A stretch of 64,000 nucleotides of DNA from Streptomyces sp. F001 (GTDB taxonomy: Bacteria; Actinomycetota; Actinomycetes; Streptomycetales; Streptomycetaceae). The first letter of the stretch is position 1, and every line of letters begins with the position of its first letter. The position numbers and the translations under genes were made by a program. The notes below the pieces were generated by a model, which was not told where the DNA came from, made no database searches, and saw nothing but the letters and a program-made list of their open reading frames with translations. Positions 52,790 through 62,203 of the stretch are shown in pieces. The stretch lies in contig NZ_QZWF01000011.1 of assembly GCF_004187715.1 (NCBI RefSeq), forward strand, positions 124,001 to 188,000, written 5' to 3'.

Positions 52790-53641
52790 TCAGTCCTTGA
52801 CGGCGCCCGCGGTGACGCCGCCGGCGACGAAGCGCTGGGCGACGACCAGCAGGACGGCCGCGGGGACGGAGGCGACAGCGGCGGTCGCCATGATCGAGTT
52901 CCACTCGGTGGTGTTGTTGCCGATGTAGGCGTAGATCCCGAGGGTGATCGGGATCGCGTCGCCGTTGCGGTCGAGCGTGGAGGCGAAGATGAAGTCCGAC
53001 CACGCCCACAGGAACGCGAACAGCGACACCGTCAGCACGGCGTTGCGGCTGAGCGGCAGGATCACGGAACGGAAGATCCGCCAGGTGTTCGCCCCGTCGA
53101 TCTTCGCGGCCTGCATCAGCTCGCCGGGGATGCCGGACATGAACGCCGTCAGCACCATGACGCCGAAGGGCACGGCGATCGTGGAGTCGGCGATGATCAG
53201 GCCCCAGACCGAGTTGAGCCAGCCGAGCCGCACATAGATGGCGTAGAAGCCCACCGCCATGACCACGCTGGGGACCATCTGCGCGACCAGCAGCAGGAAG
53301 TTGACCGTGCCCGCGCCCCGTGGGCGCAGCTTGGCCAGCGAGAACGCGGCGGGCGCGGAGATCGCCAGGGTGAGCAGCACACAGCCGAGGCCGATGCCGA
53401 GGCTGGTGGTCAGGGCCGGCAACTGGTCGCGTACGACGTTCGCGTAGCCCTCGAGCGTCGGGTCCCACGGGAACCAGTGCGGCGGGTCGGACCGCATGTC
53501 CTCGGTCCTGGTCAGGGACACGTTGAAGATCCAGTAGACCGGGAAGAGCATGACCGCGGTGAGGAAGACCCCCAGGGCCGTCTTCCACCAGGGCCTGCGC
53601 CGGGGGTGCCGGGGCGTGACCGAGGGCGTCGGCGCTGTCAT
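52790..53641 (-). CDS. Sugar ABC transporter permease (MalG type)
   Basis: A 283-residue permease with six helices and the EAA loop GELMQAAKIDGANTWRIFRSVILP (read in two parts, about residue 190). ATG 53641 overlaps the stop of the preceding permease (ATGA). The pair has no ATPase gene in the window; such CUT1 systems in Streptomyces usually share MsiK. Confidence 0.9.
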   Translation of the reverse strand: MTAPTPSVTPRHPRRRPWWKTALGVFLTAVMLFPVYWIFNVSLTRTEDMRSDPPHWFPWDPTLEGYANVVRDQLPALTTSLGIGLGCVLLTLAISAPAAFSLAKLRPRGAGTVNFLLLVAQMVPSVVMAVGFYAIYVRLGWLNSVWGLIIADSTIAVPFGVMVLTAFMSGIPGELMQAAKIDGANTWRIFRSVILPLSRNAVLTVSLFAFLWAWSDFIFASTLDRNGDAIPITLGIYAYIGNNTTEWNSIMATAAVASVPAAVLLVVAQRFVAGGVTAGAVKD

Positions 53642-54615
53642 GACCGCTCCTGTCGACGCTGGAGGTGGAGGTAGAGGAAGCCGAAGGCCAGGGCGATGAG
53701 GATGAGCAGGTTGCCGATCGTGGCCGCGGGCGAGAAGTCGGGCAGCCCGGTGCCGAAGGCCTCCCGGTAGGACCACACGGCCAGCGTGGTGGAGGTGCTG
53801 CCCGGCCCGCCGGTGGTCATGATCCAGATCACGTCGACGACCTTGAGCGTGTAGACCAGACCGAGCAGCAGGGTGATCGCCGAGACGGGGCGGAGCAGCG
53901 GGAAGGTCACCCGCCAGAACTGCTGCCAGGCGTTCGCCCCGTCCAGCGCCGCCGCCTCGTACAGCTCGCGCGGGATGTTCTGCAGGCCCGAGTAGAGGAT
54001 GACGAGGTTGAACGGGATACCGAGCCAGATGTTCGCGATGATCACGGAGGTCAGCGCCCAGCCCGGGTCGGTGAGCCAGTTGATCTGACCGATGCCGAAC
54101 GCCTCGAGGGCCGCGTTGACGATCCCGTTGTCGCTGTTCATCATCCACGACCAGGTGGAGCCGGAGACGATCAGCGGCAGCAGCCAGGGGACGAGGAACA
54201 TACCGCGCAGCACCCCGGACAGGCGGAAGTTGTCGCGGAAGAACACGGCGAGCGCGAGGCCGATGGCGTACTGCGCGACGATCGAGACGAGCGTGAAGAC
54301 AAGGGTGTTCCGCAGCGCGGGGCCGAACGCCTCGGATCCCATGATGTCGCGGTAGTTGGCCAGACCGGTGAACTCGGCGCCGCCCTGCACGAACGACCTG
54401 ACGGTGTAGTCGTGCAGGCTGAGGTCGATGTTCCGGTAGAGCGGGTAGGCGTAGAAGGCCAGCAGGTAGGCGACGAGCGGGGCCAGGAACGCGAACGCGG
54501 CCCACTGGGTGGAGCGTCCGCGCACGCGGATCCGCGGGCGCGGGGCGGAGGGTGGCTCGCCGGCCGCCCCGCCGGCCTCCCGGGCCTGCGGGGCGGACTT
54601 CGTGGACATGTTCAT
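53638..54615 (-). CDS. Sugar ABC transporter permease (MalF type)
   Basis: A 325-residue permease with six helices after an N-terminal proline-rich cytoplasmic tail. The EAA loop is ELYEAAALDGANAWQQFWRV (about residue 220). GAGGAG precedes ATG 54615. It lies 22 bp after the binding-protein gene. Confidence 0.9.
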   Translation of the reverse strand: MNMSTKSAPQAREAGGAAGEPPSAPRPRIRVRGRSTQWAAFAFLAPLVAYLLAFYAYPLYRNIDLSLHDYTVRSFVQGGAEFTGLANYRDIMGSEAFGPALRNTLVFTLVSIVAQYAIGLALAVFFRDNFRLSGVLRGMFLVPWLLPLIVSGSTWSWMMNSDNGIVNAALEAFGIGQINWLTDPGWALTSVIIANIWLGIPFNLVILYSGLQNIPRELYEAAALDGANAWQQFWRVTFPLLRPVSAITLLLGLVYTLKVVDVIWIMTTGGPGSTSTTLAVWSYREAFGTGLPDFSPAATIGNLLILIALAFGFLYLHLQRRQERS

Positions 54616-54637
54616 GAAACGGCTCCTCGGGCGGCGG

Positions 54638-55897
54638 TCAGCCGACCTCGTCCTCGGCGGTCGCCTGTGCTTCGCCGAGCGCGTCCTTGGTGCTCTTGCT
54701 TCCGCTGAGGGCCTGCTGCACGGCGGTCCACAGGGGCTCGGAGATCTTCGGGTAGTCGGTCCCGAGGTCGTCGCTGGTGCGTCCCTTGGCGGTGCGTACG
54801 GCCTCGACCCACGGCTCGAGTTCGGCCTGGTCGGCGAGGAGCTTGTCCTGTCCGGCCTTCGTCGGCGGGATGTAGTACGCGAAGGTCGTGGCCGTCTCCA
54901 CCATGCCCTCCGGCGTGGTCATGCACTCCACGATCTTCTTGGTGGCCTCGTACCGGCCCGTGTCGTCCTGCACGGGAGTCGTGAGGAACTCGCCGCCGGT
55001 CGGGGTCGGTGCCACCCCGCCGTCCTTGCCGGGTATCTGGATCACGCCGGTCGGGAAGTCGGCCTCCGCGGCGCTGTTGACCTGCCAGGTGCCGTTCACA
55101 CCGAAGGCGAAGTCGCCGGTCAGGAACTCCTCCCAGGTCGTGTTCTGGGAGTTGTTGATCACGGAGTTGGGTGCGTAGCCGTTCTTCAGCCAGCCGGTCC
55201 ACAGGTCGAGGGCCTCGGCGGCCTCGGCCGAGTCGAGGTCGCGCAGGTCCGCCCCGGCGCCCCAGAACCACGGCAGGAACTGGAAGGAGCCCTCCTCGGT
55301 GCCGATGCCGGCGAACGTGATGCCCTTGTGCCCGGCGTCCTTCACCTTCTTCAGGGCGGCGGTGAGCGACGCCCAGTCCTTGACCGAGCCGGGGTCGACG
55401 CCGGCGTCGTCCAGGACGGTCTTGTTGTAGTAGATGGCAAGCGTGTTGGCGCCGATGGGGATGCCGTACTCCTTGCCGTCCGCCACACCGGCCGCGAGCA
55501 GGTTCTCGTCGATCTCGGAGGTGTCGAGACCGAACTCCTCCATCGTGGTCAGCATGCCGGTGTCGGCGAGCGTCGAGACGGCGGGGTTGTCCAGCAGGAT
55601 GATGTCGGGCGACGTGCCCTCCTGGGCGGCGAGCAGGGCCTGGTTGGTCAGCGCCGTGGTGTCGTAGGCGGTGCGCTTGATGGTGACGCCCGCCTCGTCA
55701 CCGCACTTCGTGACCCGCTTGGCCCAGTCGGACGACTTGTTGTGCTGCGGGTACGGGTCCCACCAGGTGTAGGTGTCGTCGGCCTGGTCGCCGCCGCCGC
55801 TGCCGGTGTTCGACGAGCAGGCGACCGCGCCGGTCATGAGGACGAGGGCGGCGCCGAGCACGCCCGCGGCACGGAAGGGCTTCGGGAGGTCTCTCAC
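54638..55897 (-). CDS. Sugar-binding lipoprotein of an ABC transporter
   Basis: A 419-residue extracellular solute-binding protein of the CUT1 family 1. The signal peptide ends TGAVACSS (lipid Cys27). Fold segments include ALLAAQEGTSPDIILLDNPA, YGIPIGANTLAIYYNKTVLD, WEEFLTGDFAFGVNGTW and PIPGKDGG-like loops. GTG 55897 has AAGGAG at ideal spacing; ATG 55918, which overlaps the lacI stop, is the alternative. It probably binds arabino- or xylo-oligosaccharides, judged from the enzymes in the operon. Confidence 0.9.
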   Translation of the reverse strand: MRDLPKPFRAAGVLGAALVLMTGAVACSSNTGSGGGDQADDTYTWWDPYPQHNKSSDWAKRVTKCGDEAGVTIKRTAYDTTALTNQALLAAQEGTSPDIILLDNPAVSTLADTGMLTTMEEFGLDTSEIDENLLAAGVADGKEYGIPIGANTLAIYYNKTVLDDAGVDPGSVKDWASLTAALKKVKDAGHKGITFAGIGTEEGSFQFLPWFWGAGADLRDLDSAEAAEALDLWTGWLKNGYAPNSVINNSQNTTWEEFLTGDFAFGVNGTWQVNSAAEADFPTGVIQIPGKDGGVAPTPTGGEFLTTPVQDDTGRYEATKKIVECMTTPEGMVETATTFAYYIPPTKAGQDKLLADQAELEPWVEAVRTAKGRTSDDLGTDYPKISEPLWTAVQQALSGSKSTKDALGEAQATAEDEVG

Positions 55898-55914
55898 TGT
55901 CTTTCTCCTTGAAC

Positions 55915-56949
55915 TCATGAGGTGCTGGGTGGTGCGCAGGGCACGCCGGTGCTCCCGCGGTCGACGAACTCGGGCGTGAGGAGCCGCAGAACGTGCGGCT
56001 CGTCCCTGGCCTGCGGGGTGACGATCCGGCGCACGAGCTGTCGTACGGCCATCTCCCCGAGGAGGTCGGGTGCGCTCTCGATGGAGGTGAAGGGCAGCGA
56101 GAAGGTGCGGGCGAACTCGTCGGAGTAGCGGCCGATGACCGACAGGTCCCGTGGTGTCTGAAGACCGCGGGCGTGCAGGACGGACGGCAGCGCCGCGGCG
56201 GCCGCCTCGTTGTTGAGCAGCAGGCCGGTCGCGGCCGGGTGGGCGTCCAGCAGCGCGTGCAGCGTCCGTCCGACCTCCGGCTGCCGCGACTCGCCGAAGA
56301 CCGCGTGGAGTTCGATGCCGCGGGCCCGCGCCTGCTGCACCACCGCGTTCTGCAGCCGCCACACATAGGCGCCGCCGCGCTCGACGACGTGCTCGGGCTG
56401 GGAGACCAGGATCAGCTCGCGGTGCCGCAGCTGGTGCATGTGGTCGACCATCAGCCGGCCGGCCGCCTCGAAGTCGAGGTCGAAGACGTCCACGCCGGAG
56501 CAGTCCCCCGGCAGCCCGACCAGCGCCCCTGGCTGGGGCGCCGACCTGAGGAGCGGGAGCCGGGCGTCGTCCTGCGCGACGTTCAGCAGGACGACGCCGT
56601 CGACCATCCGGGAGCTGGTGATCCGGCGCAACGCGCGGGCGCCGTCGGTCTCCGTGACGAGCAGGGTGTCGTACCCCAGCTCGCGCGCGGTGTCGGAGAC
56701 GCCCAGCATGTACTGGAGCATGGCCGGGGCGAACTCGTCCTCGTGGAACTGGGCGAGCAGGCCGAGGACCATCGTCTCCGCGGTGGCGAGGGCGCGGGCG
56801 CCGGCGTTGGGGGTGTAGCCCAGCTCCCGCGCCGCGTCCGCCACCCGCTGCCGCACTTCCGCGGAGATGGACCGCTTGCCCGACAGTGCGTACGAGGCGG
56901 TGCTGCGGGAAACCCCGGCGGCGCGCGCGATGTCGCCGATCGTGACCAC
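55915..56949 (-). CDS. LacI-family transcription regulator of the sugar locus
   Basis: A 344-residue LacI/GalR regulator. The HTH VTIGDIARAAGVSRSTASYA and hinge ALSGKRSISAEVRQRVADAA are at the N-terminus. A periplasmic-binding-like sensor follows (VLGLLAQFHEDEFAPAMLQY, MVDGVVLLNV, LLLNNEAAAAALPSVLHARG, DLSVIGRYSDEF). GTG 56949 is the start. It is the first gene before the binding protein, with overlapping ends, so it is likely co-transcribed. The paired palindromes at 60716 and 60753 are its most likely operators. Confidence 0.9.
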   Translation of the reverse strand: MVTIGDIARAAGVSRSTASYALSGKRSISAEVRQRVADAARELGYTPNAGARALATAETMVLGLLAQFHEDEFAPAMLQYMLGVSDTARELGYDTLLVTETDGARALRRITSSRMVDGVVLLNVAQDDARLPLLRSAPQPGALVGLPGDCSGVDVFDLDFEAAGRLMVDHMHQLRHRELILVSQPEHVVERGGAYVWRLQNAVVQQARARGIELHAVFGESRQPEVGRTLHALLDAHPAATGLLLNNEAAAAALPSVLHARGLQTPRDLSVIGRYSDEFARTFSLPFTSIESAPDLLGEMAVRQLVRRIVTPQARDEPHVLRLLTPEFVDRGSTGVPCAPPSTS

Positions 56950-56972
56950 TCTGACTCCCTTGTCCTTTCACT

Positions 56973-57031
56973 TCACGGCCGTGAGGGCGTTCACCTCACG
57001 GCCGTGGGGCCGTTCAACCTCACGGCCGTGG
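56973..57031. repeat. Three direct repeats with a CACGGCCGTG palindrome
   Basis: TCACGGCCGTG(A/G)GG occurs three times with spacings of about 22 and 24 bp, between the end of the large glycosidase gene and the lacI start. The last copy contains the glycosidase stop codon. It may be a terminator cluster or a regulator site; it does not match the LacI-type palindromes upstream of the glycosidase. Confidence 0.6.
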
Positions 57032-60000
57032 GGCCGAGAACCTGGCGACCGTGATCCTGTCGATCAGGGGCGCGTACTTCGAGCGCAGCAGGACGCCCGG
57101 GAACGTGTCCGACGCGTACGTCTCGCCGTCGAAGTTGGGCAGTTCCTCGGACCTGAAGGTGATGGCGTTGTCACCCTTCTCCAGGCGGACGGGGACGGTG
57201 AGTTCCCAGAAGTTGTTCTCGTGGAACGAGTGCGGGAACGTCACACGCTGCGGCTTGCCACCGCCCACCGTGATGTCCGCGTGCCGGACGAGGGGGTCGG
57301 GGTTGTAGTGCGTGGCCTCCGACTGCTCCGGGTTGGAGTAGCGGATGCGCAGCGCGTACAGGCCGGCCCGGTCGGCCGTGACGTGGAACGTCGCGGTGTT
57401 GCCGTTGCCGGGGGCGCCGCCGATGCCGGTGACGGCCGTGCCGTCGGTGGCCAGGGAGAGCGGGCTGAGCTTGGCCGAGCCTGCGAGCTCGGCGTCCTGA
57501 GCTTCGTACGTGCGCTCCGGCAGCGCGCCCTCGGTCGGTGTGACCGTGAGGCGGTCGACGAGGGTGGTGGACGAACCTCCGGTCATGGTCACCTTGTTGA
57601 CGCCGCCCGAGAGGGAGACCGCCGCGCTGCTCCTGCCCTTGGCCAGGCGCAGGACGTCGTGGCCGTTGACGGAGAGCCGGGCGCCCGAGCCGGCGAGGGC
57701 GTCGACCTTGAGGGTGGCCTCGCGGTCGGCGGGCGAGTAGACCCAGAACGTGGCGGTCTGGCCCTTCGCGAGCCGAGCCGCGCCCGATCCGGTGGTCGCC
57801 GGCTTCGGCAGGTCGTAGACGGGGCGCGCCCCGCCGCCCAGCCAGGCCAGTTCACCTTCGTACACCTGGGTGCCGGCCGACGCCTCCGGCAGGGAGAGGG
57901 TCAGGCGGTCGACGATGGCGTCACCCTTGGTGGCACGCTTGCCGTCGAGGCTCTTCGCGGCGAGCGTGAGGGTGTGCTTGCCCTTGGTGAGCTTCACCTT
58001 GGTGTCGGTGTGGTCCCACACCACCCACTTGTAGCCGAGCGGCAGGTACAACTCCTGCTCGCTGTCCGCCTTGCCGTCCACACTCAGGAAGACGTTGGCC
58101 GGGCCCTGCTCCTTCACCTTGTCGAAGGTGTTGAGGGAGTTGGCGAAGACGCTCAGGTCGTACGTGCCGTCCTCGGGCACGTCCACGGTGAAGTCGAGCT
58201 CGACGTCCGAGCCGGTGCGCAGGCCGCCCACGTCGTAGCCGCCGGAGGTGTAGAACTTCGACACGTCGCGGGGCGAGCCCTCCGGACCGTTCTTCGAGTA
58301 GCCGGCCCCGGTGTGGGCGGCATCCTCCGCCTCGTACGAGCCCTGCCACCGCACGGGCGGGGACTGCGTGCCCGCCGCCTTTCCGGCCGGGCTGAGGACG
58401 ATCTCGTACGCCGAGGACTCCTTCAGCTTCGGCAGCGCGCCGTCACCGAAGTCGACGACGACCTTGCCGTCGTCACCGACCTTCAGGTTCTGCTCCGAGA
58501 GCAGCTTCGGGCCGGAGTTGTCGCCGACCTGCCCGCTCCACTCGATCTCCCTCATCCAGGCGTGCACGCGGTCCCCGAAAAGGTTCTTCGGGACGTTGTC
58601 GAAGGTGATGTGACCCTTGCCGGTGGAGCCGCCGAAGATCAGCCGTGACTGCTTCTTCTTCTCGTCGAGCGTGGCGACGCCCTGCATGGTGTAGTTCTCG
58701 CCGGGGAACGGCGGGGTCACCTTCACCGTGTGCCCGCTCATCGAGGCGTACGAATTCAGCAGCCACCACTGGCCGTTGCCGCGGCCCGACTGCACCGCGG
58801 AGTCGGAGAGGTTGCCGTCGATGTTCCAGTACGCGATGTCGGCGTCCACCTTGGACTCCTCGATCGCGGACACCCACTGGATCATCTGGCCGGGGACCGA
58901 GGTGTGGTAGTTGAAGGCGTACTCGTTGATATTGACGGGGAGTTGGGTGCCCTCACGGTCGGTGCCCTTGAACAGGTCCTTCTCCCACGCCCGGTACGTG
59001 GCGACGCTCTCGCGCACCGCCTCCGGGTGGCTCAGCTCGTGCCAGGTGATGACGTCCGGGAGGGTGCCGGCGGCCAGGGTGTGGATGAGGAAGCCCTTGA
59101 CCTGGTCGTAGAGGATGCTGGTGTTGGGGCCGGCGATGCGGGCCTCGGGCATCTTGCTCTTGATGAGCTGGTAGAAGTCGTCCCAGGCGGCGAAGTAGTC
59201 GTCCGGGTCGTTGAGCCAGCTGACCTTGTTGTAGCTCCACTCGCCGGTGCCGAACATGTTGCCCTCGGGCTCGTTGAACGGCACGAAGACGATGTTGTCC
59301 TGGTACTCCTTCGGCAGCTTCAGGACCTGGTCGACCTGCTTGTCGATCTTCTCCCGGTAGAGCTTGAGCTTCTCCTCGGGAGTGTCGCCCGGCCACTGGT
59401 ACGGGAAGCCGCGGTGGATGTCCGTCATGTAGATGTACACGTCACCGTTGGTGGAGTCGGCCAGCGGCTTGACCACCTCCAGCGCGTCGGCACCGGGGTG
59501 CTGCGGGCCGTCCTGCGCCTTGGTGGAGACCGTGCGCAGGCCCATGCCCTCGATGAGGTTGTTGGTGGGGACGTCCGGCCCGTACACGCCGTACAGGGTG
59601 CCGGAGGCGCCGCCGTGGAACTTGCCGGTGTCCGAGCCGAGGTCGACGTTGAGCTGCCCCTCGCGGACCACGGTGACCGTCGCCTGCACGGCACGCCCGG
59701 CCGCTGTTCCCGCCACGGTGAACGTGCCCGTCCGGGCATATTTCTCGGGCGGTACGGCGTCCCAGGTGATCGGAGTGTCGCGGTCGTAGCCGTCGGAGAA
59801 GGAGGAGCGGACGGCGGCGGGGAGGGACGGGGCGGTTCCGGTCGTGGTGCGGGCCTCGAAGGACGTCCGCGAGAGCTGCTGGAGGGTGGGAACGTTCCCG
59901 GCCATGTCGGCCACCTGTTCTGAGCTGAGCGCCGAATGCCACACGGTGAAGTCGTCGACCGCGCCCTTGAGCAGCGGATCCGGCCAGAACGACTTGCCGA

Positions 60001-60682
60001 TGTAGCCGGCGGCCGTGGCCGAACTGGCCAGCAGATCCCGGGCCTTGATGCCGGTCTCGGCGGAGGAGACCGGCACGCCGTCGAGGTAGGTGGTGAGCCG
60101 GCGGGCGGAGCTGTCGAGGGTGACGGTGACGGTCCGCCACTCGTTCGCGGGAAGCATCGCGTAGCCGTTGACCTGTGCCTCCGCGTTCCCTCCGCCGGTG
60201 GTCGCGGCGGTGCGCAGCACCCCGTTTCCGCTGTAGGGGGTGGTGAAGAGGTACTTGGTGGTGTCGGTGCCCAGGTCGAAGATCCGCTGCCAGGACGACT
60301 TGTCGCCGCTCCACTTCACGCGCGCGGAGACCGTCAGGTCGGTTGCGGAGCCGACCGCTTCGCGGGGCAGACGGACGTACGCGCCGTCGGAGGTGGGCGC
60401 CCCGCCGGGCAGGTCCAGCGCCGAGCCGCCGTCCGCGCCGCCGACCAGGGCGGCGGTGGAGCCGTTGACGAGAGAGCCGTCGAGCCCGTTGCCGGAGCTG
60501 TCGGTGACCTTCCCCGAGCTCAGGTCGTCGGCGTCGAAGGTGTAGTGCAGCTTCGGCGCCGGCAGTTCGGCGGCGGTCGCGGCCGGCACCGTCAGGCCCG
60601 TGGCCAGCAGGCCGGCGCCCAGTGCGGTGACGACCAGCGCGCGTGGGCCCGGGCGCGCCCGTCTTGCTCTCGATTGCACCAT
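57020..60682 (-). CDS. Secreted modular glycosidase (LamG, Ig-like, clan-A catalytic domain, CBMs)
   Basis: A 1220-residue exported protein. Residues 1-38 are a signal peptide (RARRARPGPRAL, hydrophobic core, TAAELP). A LamG/concanavalin-like domain follows (45-245), then a Big_4-type Ig domain (255-320) with DTPITWDAVPPEKYARTGTF. The catalytic domain (about 330-690) has VFVPFNEPEGNMFG, with acid/base Glu in NEP, and VNINEYAFNYH, with a probable nucleophile Glu. This arrangement suits clan A enzymes such as GH39 or GH30, but the family is not certain. The C-terminal half holds CBM35/CBM6-like modules (YEAEDAAHTGAGY; TYEAQDAELAG). Two LacI-type operators lie just upstream. It probably releases oligosaccharides for the ABC transporter. 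Confidence 0.85.
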   Translation of the reverse strand: MVQSRARRARPGPRALVVTALGAGLLATGLTVPAATAAELPAPKLHYTFDADDLSSGKVTDSSGNGLDGSLVNGSTAALVGGADGGSALDLPGGAPTSDGAYVRLPREAVGSATDLTVSARVKWSGDKSSWQRIFDLGTDTTKYLFTTPYSGNGVLRTAATTGGGNAEAQVNGYAMLPANEWRTVTVTLDSSARRLTTYLDGVPVSSAETGIKARDLLASSATAAGYIGKSFWPDPLLKGAVDDFTVWHSALSSEQVADMAGNVPTLQQLSRTSFEARTTTGTAPSLPAAVRSSFSDGYDRDTPITWDAVPPEKYARTGTFTVAGTAAGRAVQATVTVVREGQLNVDLGSDTGKFHGGASGTLYGVYGPDVPTNNLIEGMGLRTVSTKAQDGPQHPGADALEVVKPLADSTNGDVYIYMTDIHRGFPYQWPGDTPEEKLKLYREKIDKQVDQVLKLPKEYQDNIVFVPFNEPEGNMFGTGEWSYNKVSWLNDPDDYFAAWDDFYQLIKSKMPEARIAGPNTSILYDQVKGFLIHTLAAGTLPDVITWHELSHPEAVRESVATYRAWEKDLFKGTDREGTQLPVNINEYAFNYHTSVPGQMIQWVSAIEESKVDADIAYWNIDGNLSDSAVQSGRGNGQWWLLNSYASMSGHTVKVTPPFPGENYTMQGVATLDEKKKQSRLIFGGSTGKGHITFDNVPKNLFGDRVHAWMREIEWSGQVGDNSGPKLLSEQNLKVGDDGKVVVDFGDGALPKLKESSAYEIVLSPAGKAAGTQSPPVRWQGSYEAEDAAHTGAGYSKNGPEGSPRDVSKFYTSGGYDVGGLRTGSDVELDFTVDVPEDGTYDLSVFANSLNTFDKVKEQGPANVFLSVDGKADSEQELYLPLGYKWVVWDHTDTKVKLTKGKHTLTLAAKSLDGKRATKGDAIVDRLTLSLPEASAGTQVYEGELAWLGGGARPVYDLPKPATTGSGAARLAKGQTATFWVYSPADREATLKVDALAGSGARLSVNGHDVLRLAKGRSSAAVSLSGGVNKVTMTGGSSTTLVDRLTVTPTEGALPERTYEAQDAELAGSAKLSPLSLATDGTAVTGIGGAPGNGNTATFHVTADRAGLYALRIRYSNPEQSEATHYNPDPLVRHADITVGGGKPQRVTFPHSFHENNFWELTVPVRLEKGDNAITFRSEELPNFDGETYASDTFPGVLLRSKYAPLIDRITVARFSAPRP

Positions 60683-60715
60683 CGGTTGCAGCTCCTGTGA
60701 GTCGATACGTGGTCT

Positions 60716-60731
60716 GTCGAACCGGTTCGAC
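60716..60731. promoter_or_regulatory. LacI-type operator 1 of the glycosidase gene
   Basis: GTCGAACCGGTTCGAC is a perfect 16-bp palindrome with the central CCGG typical of LacI-family sites. It lies 34 bp before the start codon at 60682. Confidence 0.8.
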
Positions 60732-60752
60732 GCCGCTCGCTGCCGCCCTCTT

Positions 60753-60766
60753 TCGAACCGGTTCGA
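60753..60766. promoter_or_regulatory. LacI-type operator 2 of the glycosidase gene
   Basis: A second perfect TCGAACCGGTTCGA palindrome has its centre 36 bp from the first one. Two in-register sites suggest cooperative binding by a LacI dimer pair. Confidence 0.8.
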
Positions 60767-60827
60767 CAACGAGGCCGCCGTCACTCTCCTTGCTGTGTGG
60801 CGCCATGGTGATACGCGACGCCGCCGA

Positions 60828-60845
60828 CGTTCGAAATAGCGAACG
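60828..60845. promoter_or_regulatory. Inverted repeat CGTTCG-N6-CGAACG
   Basis: A 6-bp inverted repeat with a 6-bp spacer lies in the gap between the glycosidase and NAD kinase genes (60683-60946). It may be a further regulator site. No gene is seen in the gap. Confidence 0.35.
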
Positions 60846-60946
60846 CCATGCGGGATTTCGCCTCGGCGAGGATGGCTTCACTCCGGGCGTGGCGTCAACA
60901 CCCGTGACACACACCGGTCATGGCGTTCTTACGGAGAACGCGTACG

Positions 60947-62020
60947 TCAGCCCGTGGGGGGCTGTTCCCCCGGGGCCGTGAGCAGCGTCAGATGGGCCAG
61001 ATCTCCCGGTGGAGGCGTCGTCACCGACCACAGCGGGGCGGGGGTTCCGTCGGCGACCGCGGCAGGGGCGTCGGTCAGCCTCATCCGCTCGCGCAGCCGG
61101 CCGTAGAAGTCCATCCGCCCCAGCCGGACGGCCCGCAGTCGGTGCGGGGCGGCGTACACGCCGATCCAGTCCCCAGGGTTGAGTACCCCCCGCACCTGAC
61201 CGTCGATGCTGACCGCGGCCTGTCCCGACCGTTCGAGCACGCGCAGGCCGATCGGCTCGTCGGGGGCCGTGACGACCGAGCGGTTGAACGCCATGTGCGG
61301 GGCGACCGGTGTGAAGACCAGGGCGTCCGCCCGGGGCGAGACGACGGGTCCGCCGGCGGCGAAGCTGTAGGCGGTCGAGCCCGTGGGCGTGGCGACCAGC
61401 AGGGCGTCGGCGGAGTAGGACGCCAGGAGCCGACCGGAGACGTAGACACCGACCGACACCTGGCGGTCCCTGGAGAGCTTCTCCAGTACGACGTCGTTGA
61501 GCGCGGTGACGTTCAGGGGGATGCCCCACTCGGCGTCGACCTGGCAGTCGGGGAGCACCTGCGGAGACGGCAGGAGCGGCCCGCGGCCGTACTGCATCAG
61601 GGCCTCCATGCTCGCCGGCACTTGCAGACGGCAGGAGGCGCGCAGGGTGAGCAGCATACGGCTGTCGATCTGGAACCGGTCTTCCCGCACCGCGTCCAGC
61701 GCCGAGCGCACCGTGGCGGCGGAGACCTCCGTCAGGAAACCGACCCTGCCCAGGTCGACCCCGAGGACCAGGGCGTCGTGCTCGGCGGCCAGCCGGGCGC
61801 CGCGCAGAAAAGTGCCGTCGCCGCCCAGGGTGACGATGAGGTCGGGATCGCCCGCGGCTTCGACCTCCTCCTGGGCACTGCGCCGCCGTCCCTCGTCCCA
61901 GACATCGATGTCCGTGCACCGTACGGCGTGCTCCTCGCACCACGCCCGGACCGCCCGGGCCGCCTCCACGGCCTCCGCACGCCCACCGTGCACGACCAGG
62001 CCGAGCCGGCTCACCGTCAT
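60947..62020 (-). CDS. NAD kinase-like protein (second copy type)
   Basis: A 357-residue protein of the NAD/diacylglycerol kinase fold, predicted to phosphorylate NAD to NADP. It has the GGDGTFLRGARLA motif (about residue 65), GVDLGRVGFLTE (about 88), LNDVVLEK (about 175) and TPTGSTAYSFAAGGPVVSP (about 210). The C-terminus is about 40 residues longer than usual. GAGGAGG precedes ATG 62020. Streptomyces usually carry more than one paralogue; which one this is cannot be told. Confidence 0.85.
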   Translation of the reverse strand: MTVSRLGLVVHGGRAEAVEAARAVRAWCEEHAVRCTDIDVWDEGRRRSAQEEVEAAGDPDLIVTLGGDGTFLRGARLAAEHDALVLGVDLGRVGFLTEVSAATVRSALDAVREDRFQIDSRMLLTLRASCRLQVPASMEALMQYGRGPLLPSPQVLPDCQVDAEWGIPLNVTALNDVVLEKLSRDRQVSVGVYVSGRLLASYSADALLVATPTGSTAYSFAAGGPVVSPRADALVFTPVAPHMAFNRSVVTAPDEPIGLRVLERSGQAAVSIDGQVRGVLNPGDWIGVYAAPHRLRAVRLGRMDFYGRLRERMRLTDAPAAVADGTPAPLWSVTTPPPGDLAHLTLLTAPGEQPPTG

Positions 62021-62203
62021 CTCTGCCTCCTCGACGTCACGTCACTCGCTCGGGCACGGGGACGTCACATCGAGTCGATCACAACATCGCACTCCATGCG
62101 CGGTCGTGCGGCACATGGATGCCCTCTCCGGGGGACCTGCCGTCATCCTCCGTTCATACGACCTTTGTTGTGACATGTACTGACTAAGTCGAAGAATGGC
62201 GCC

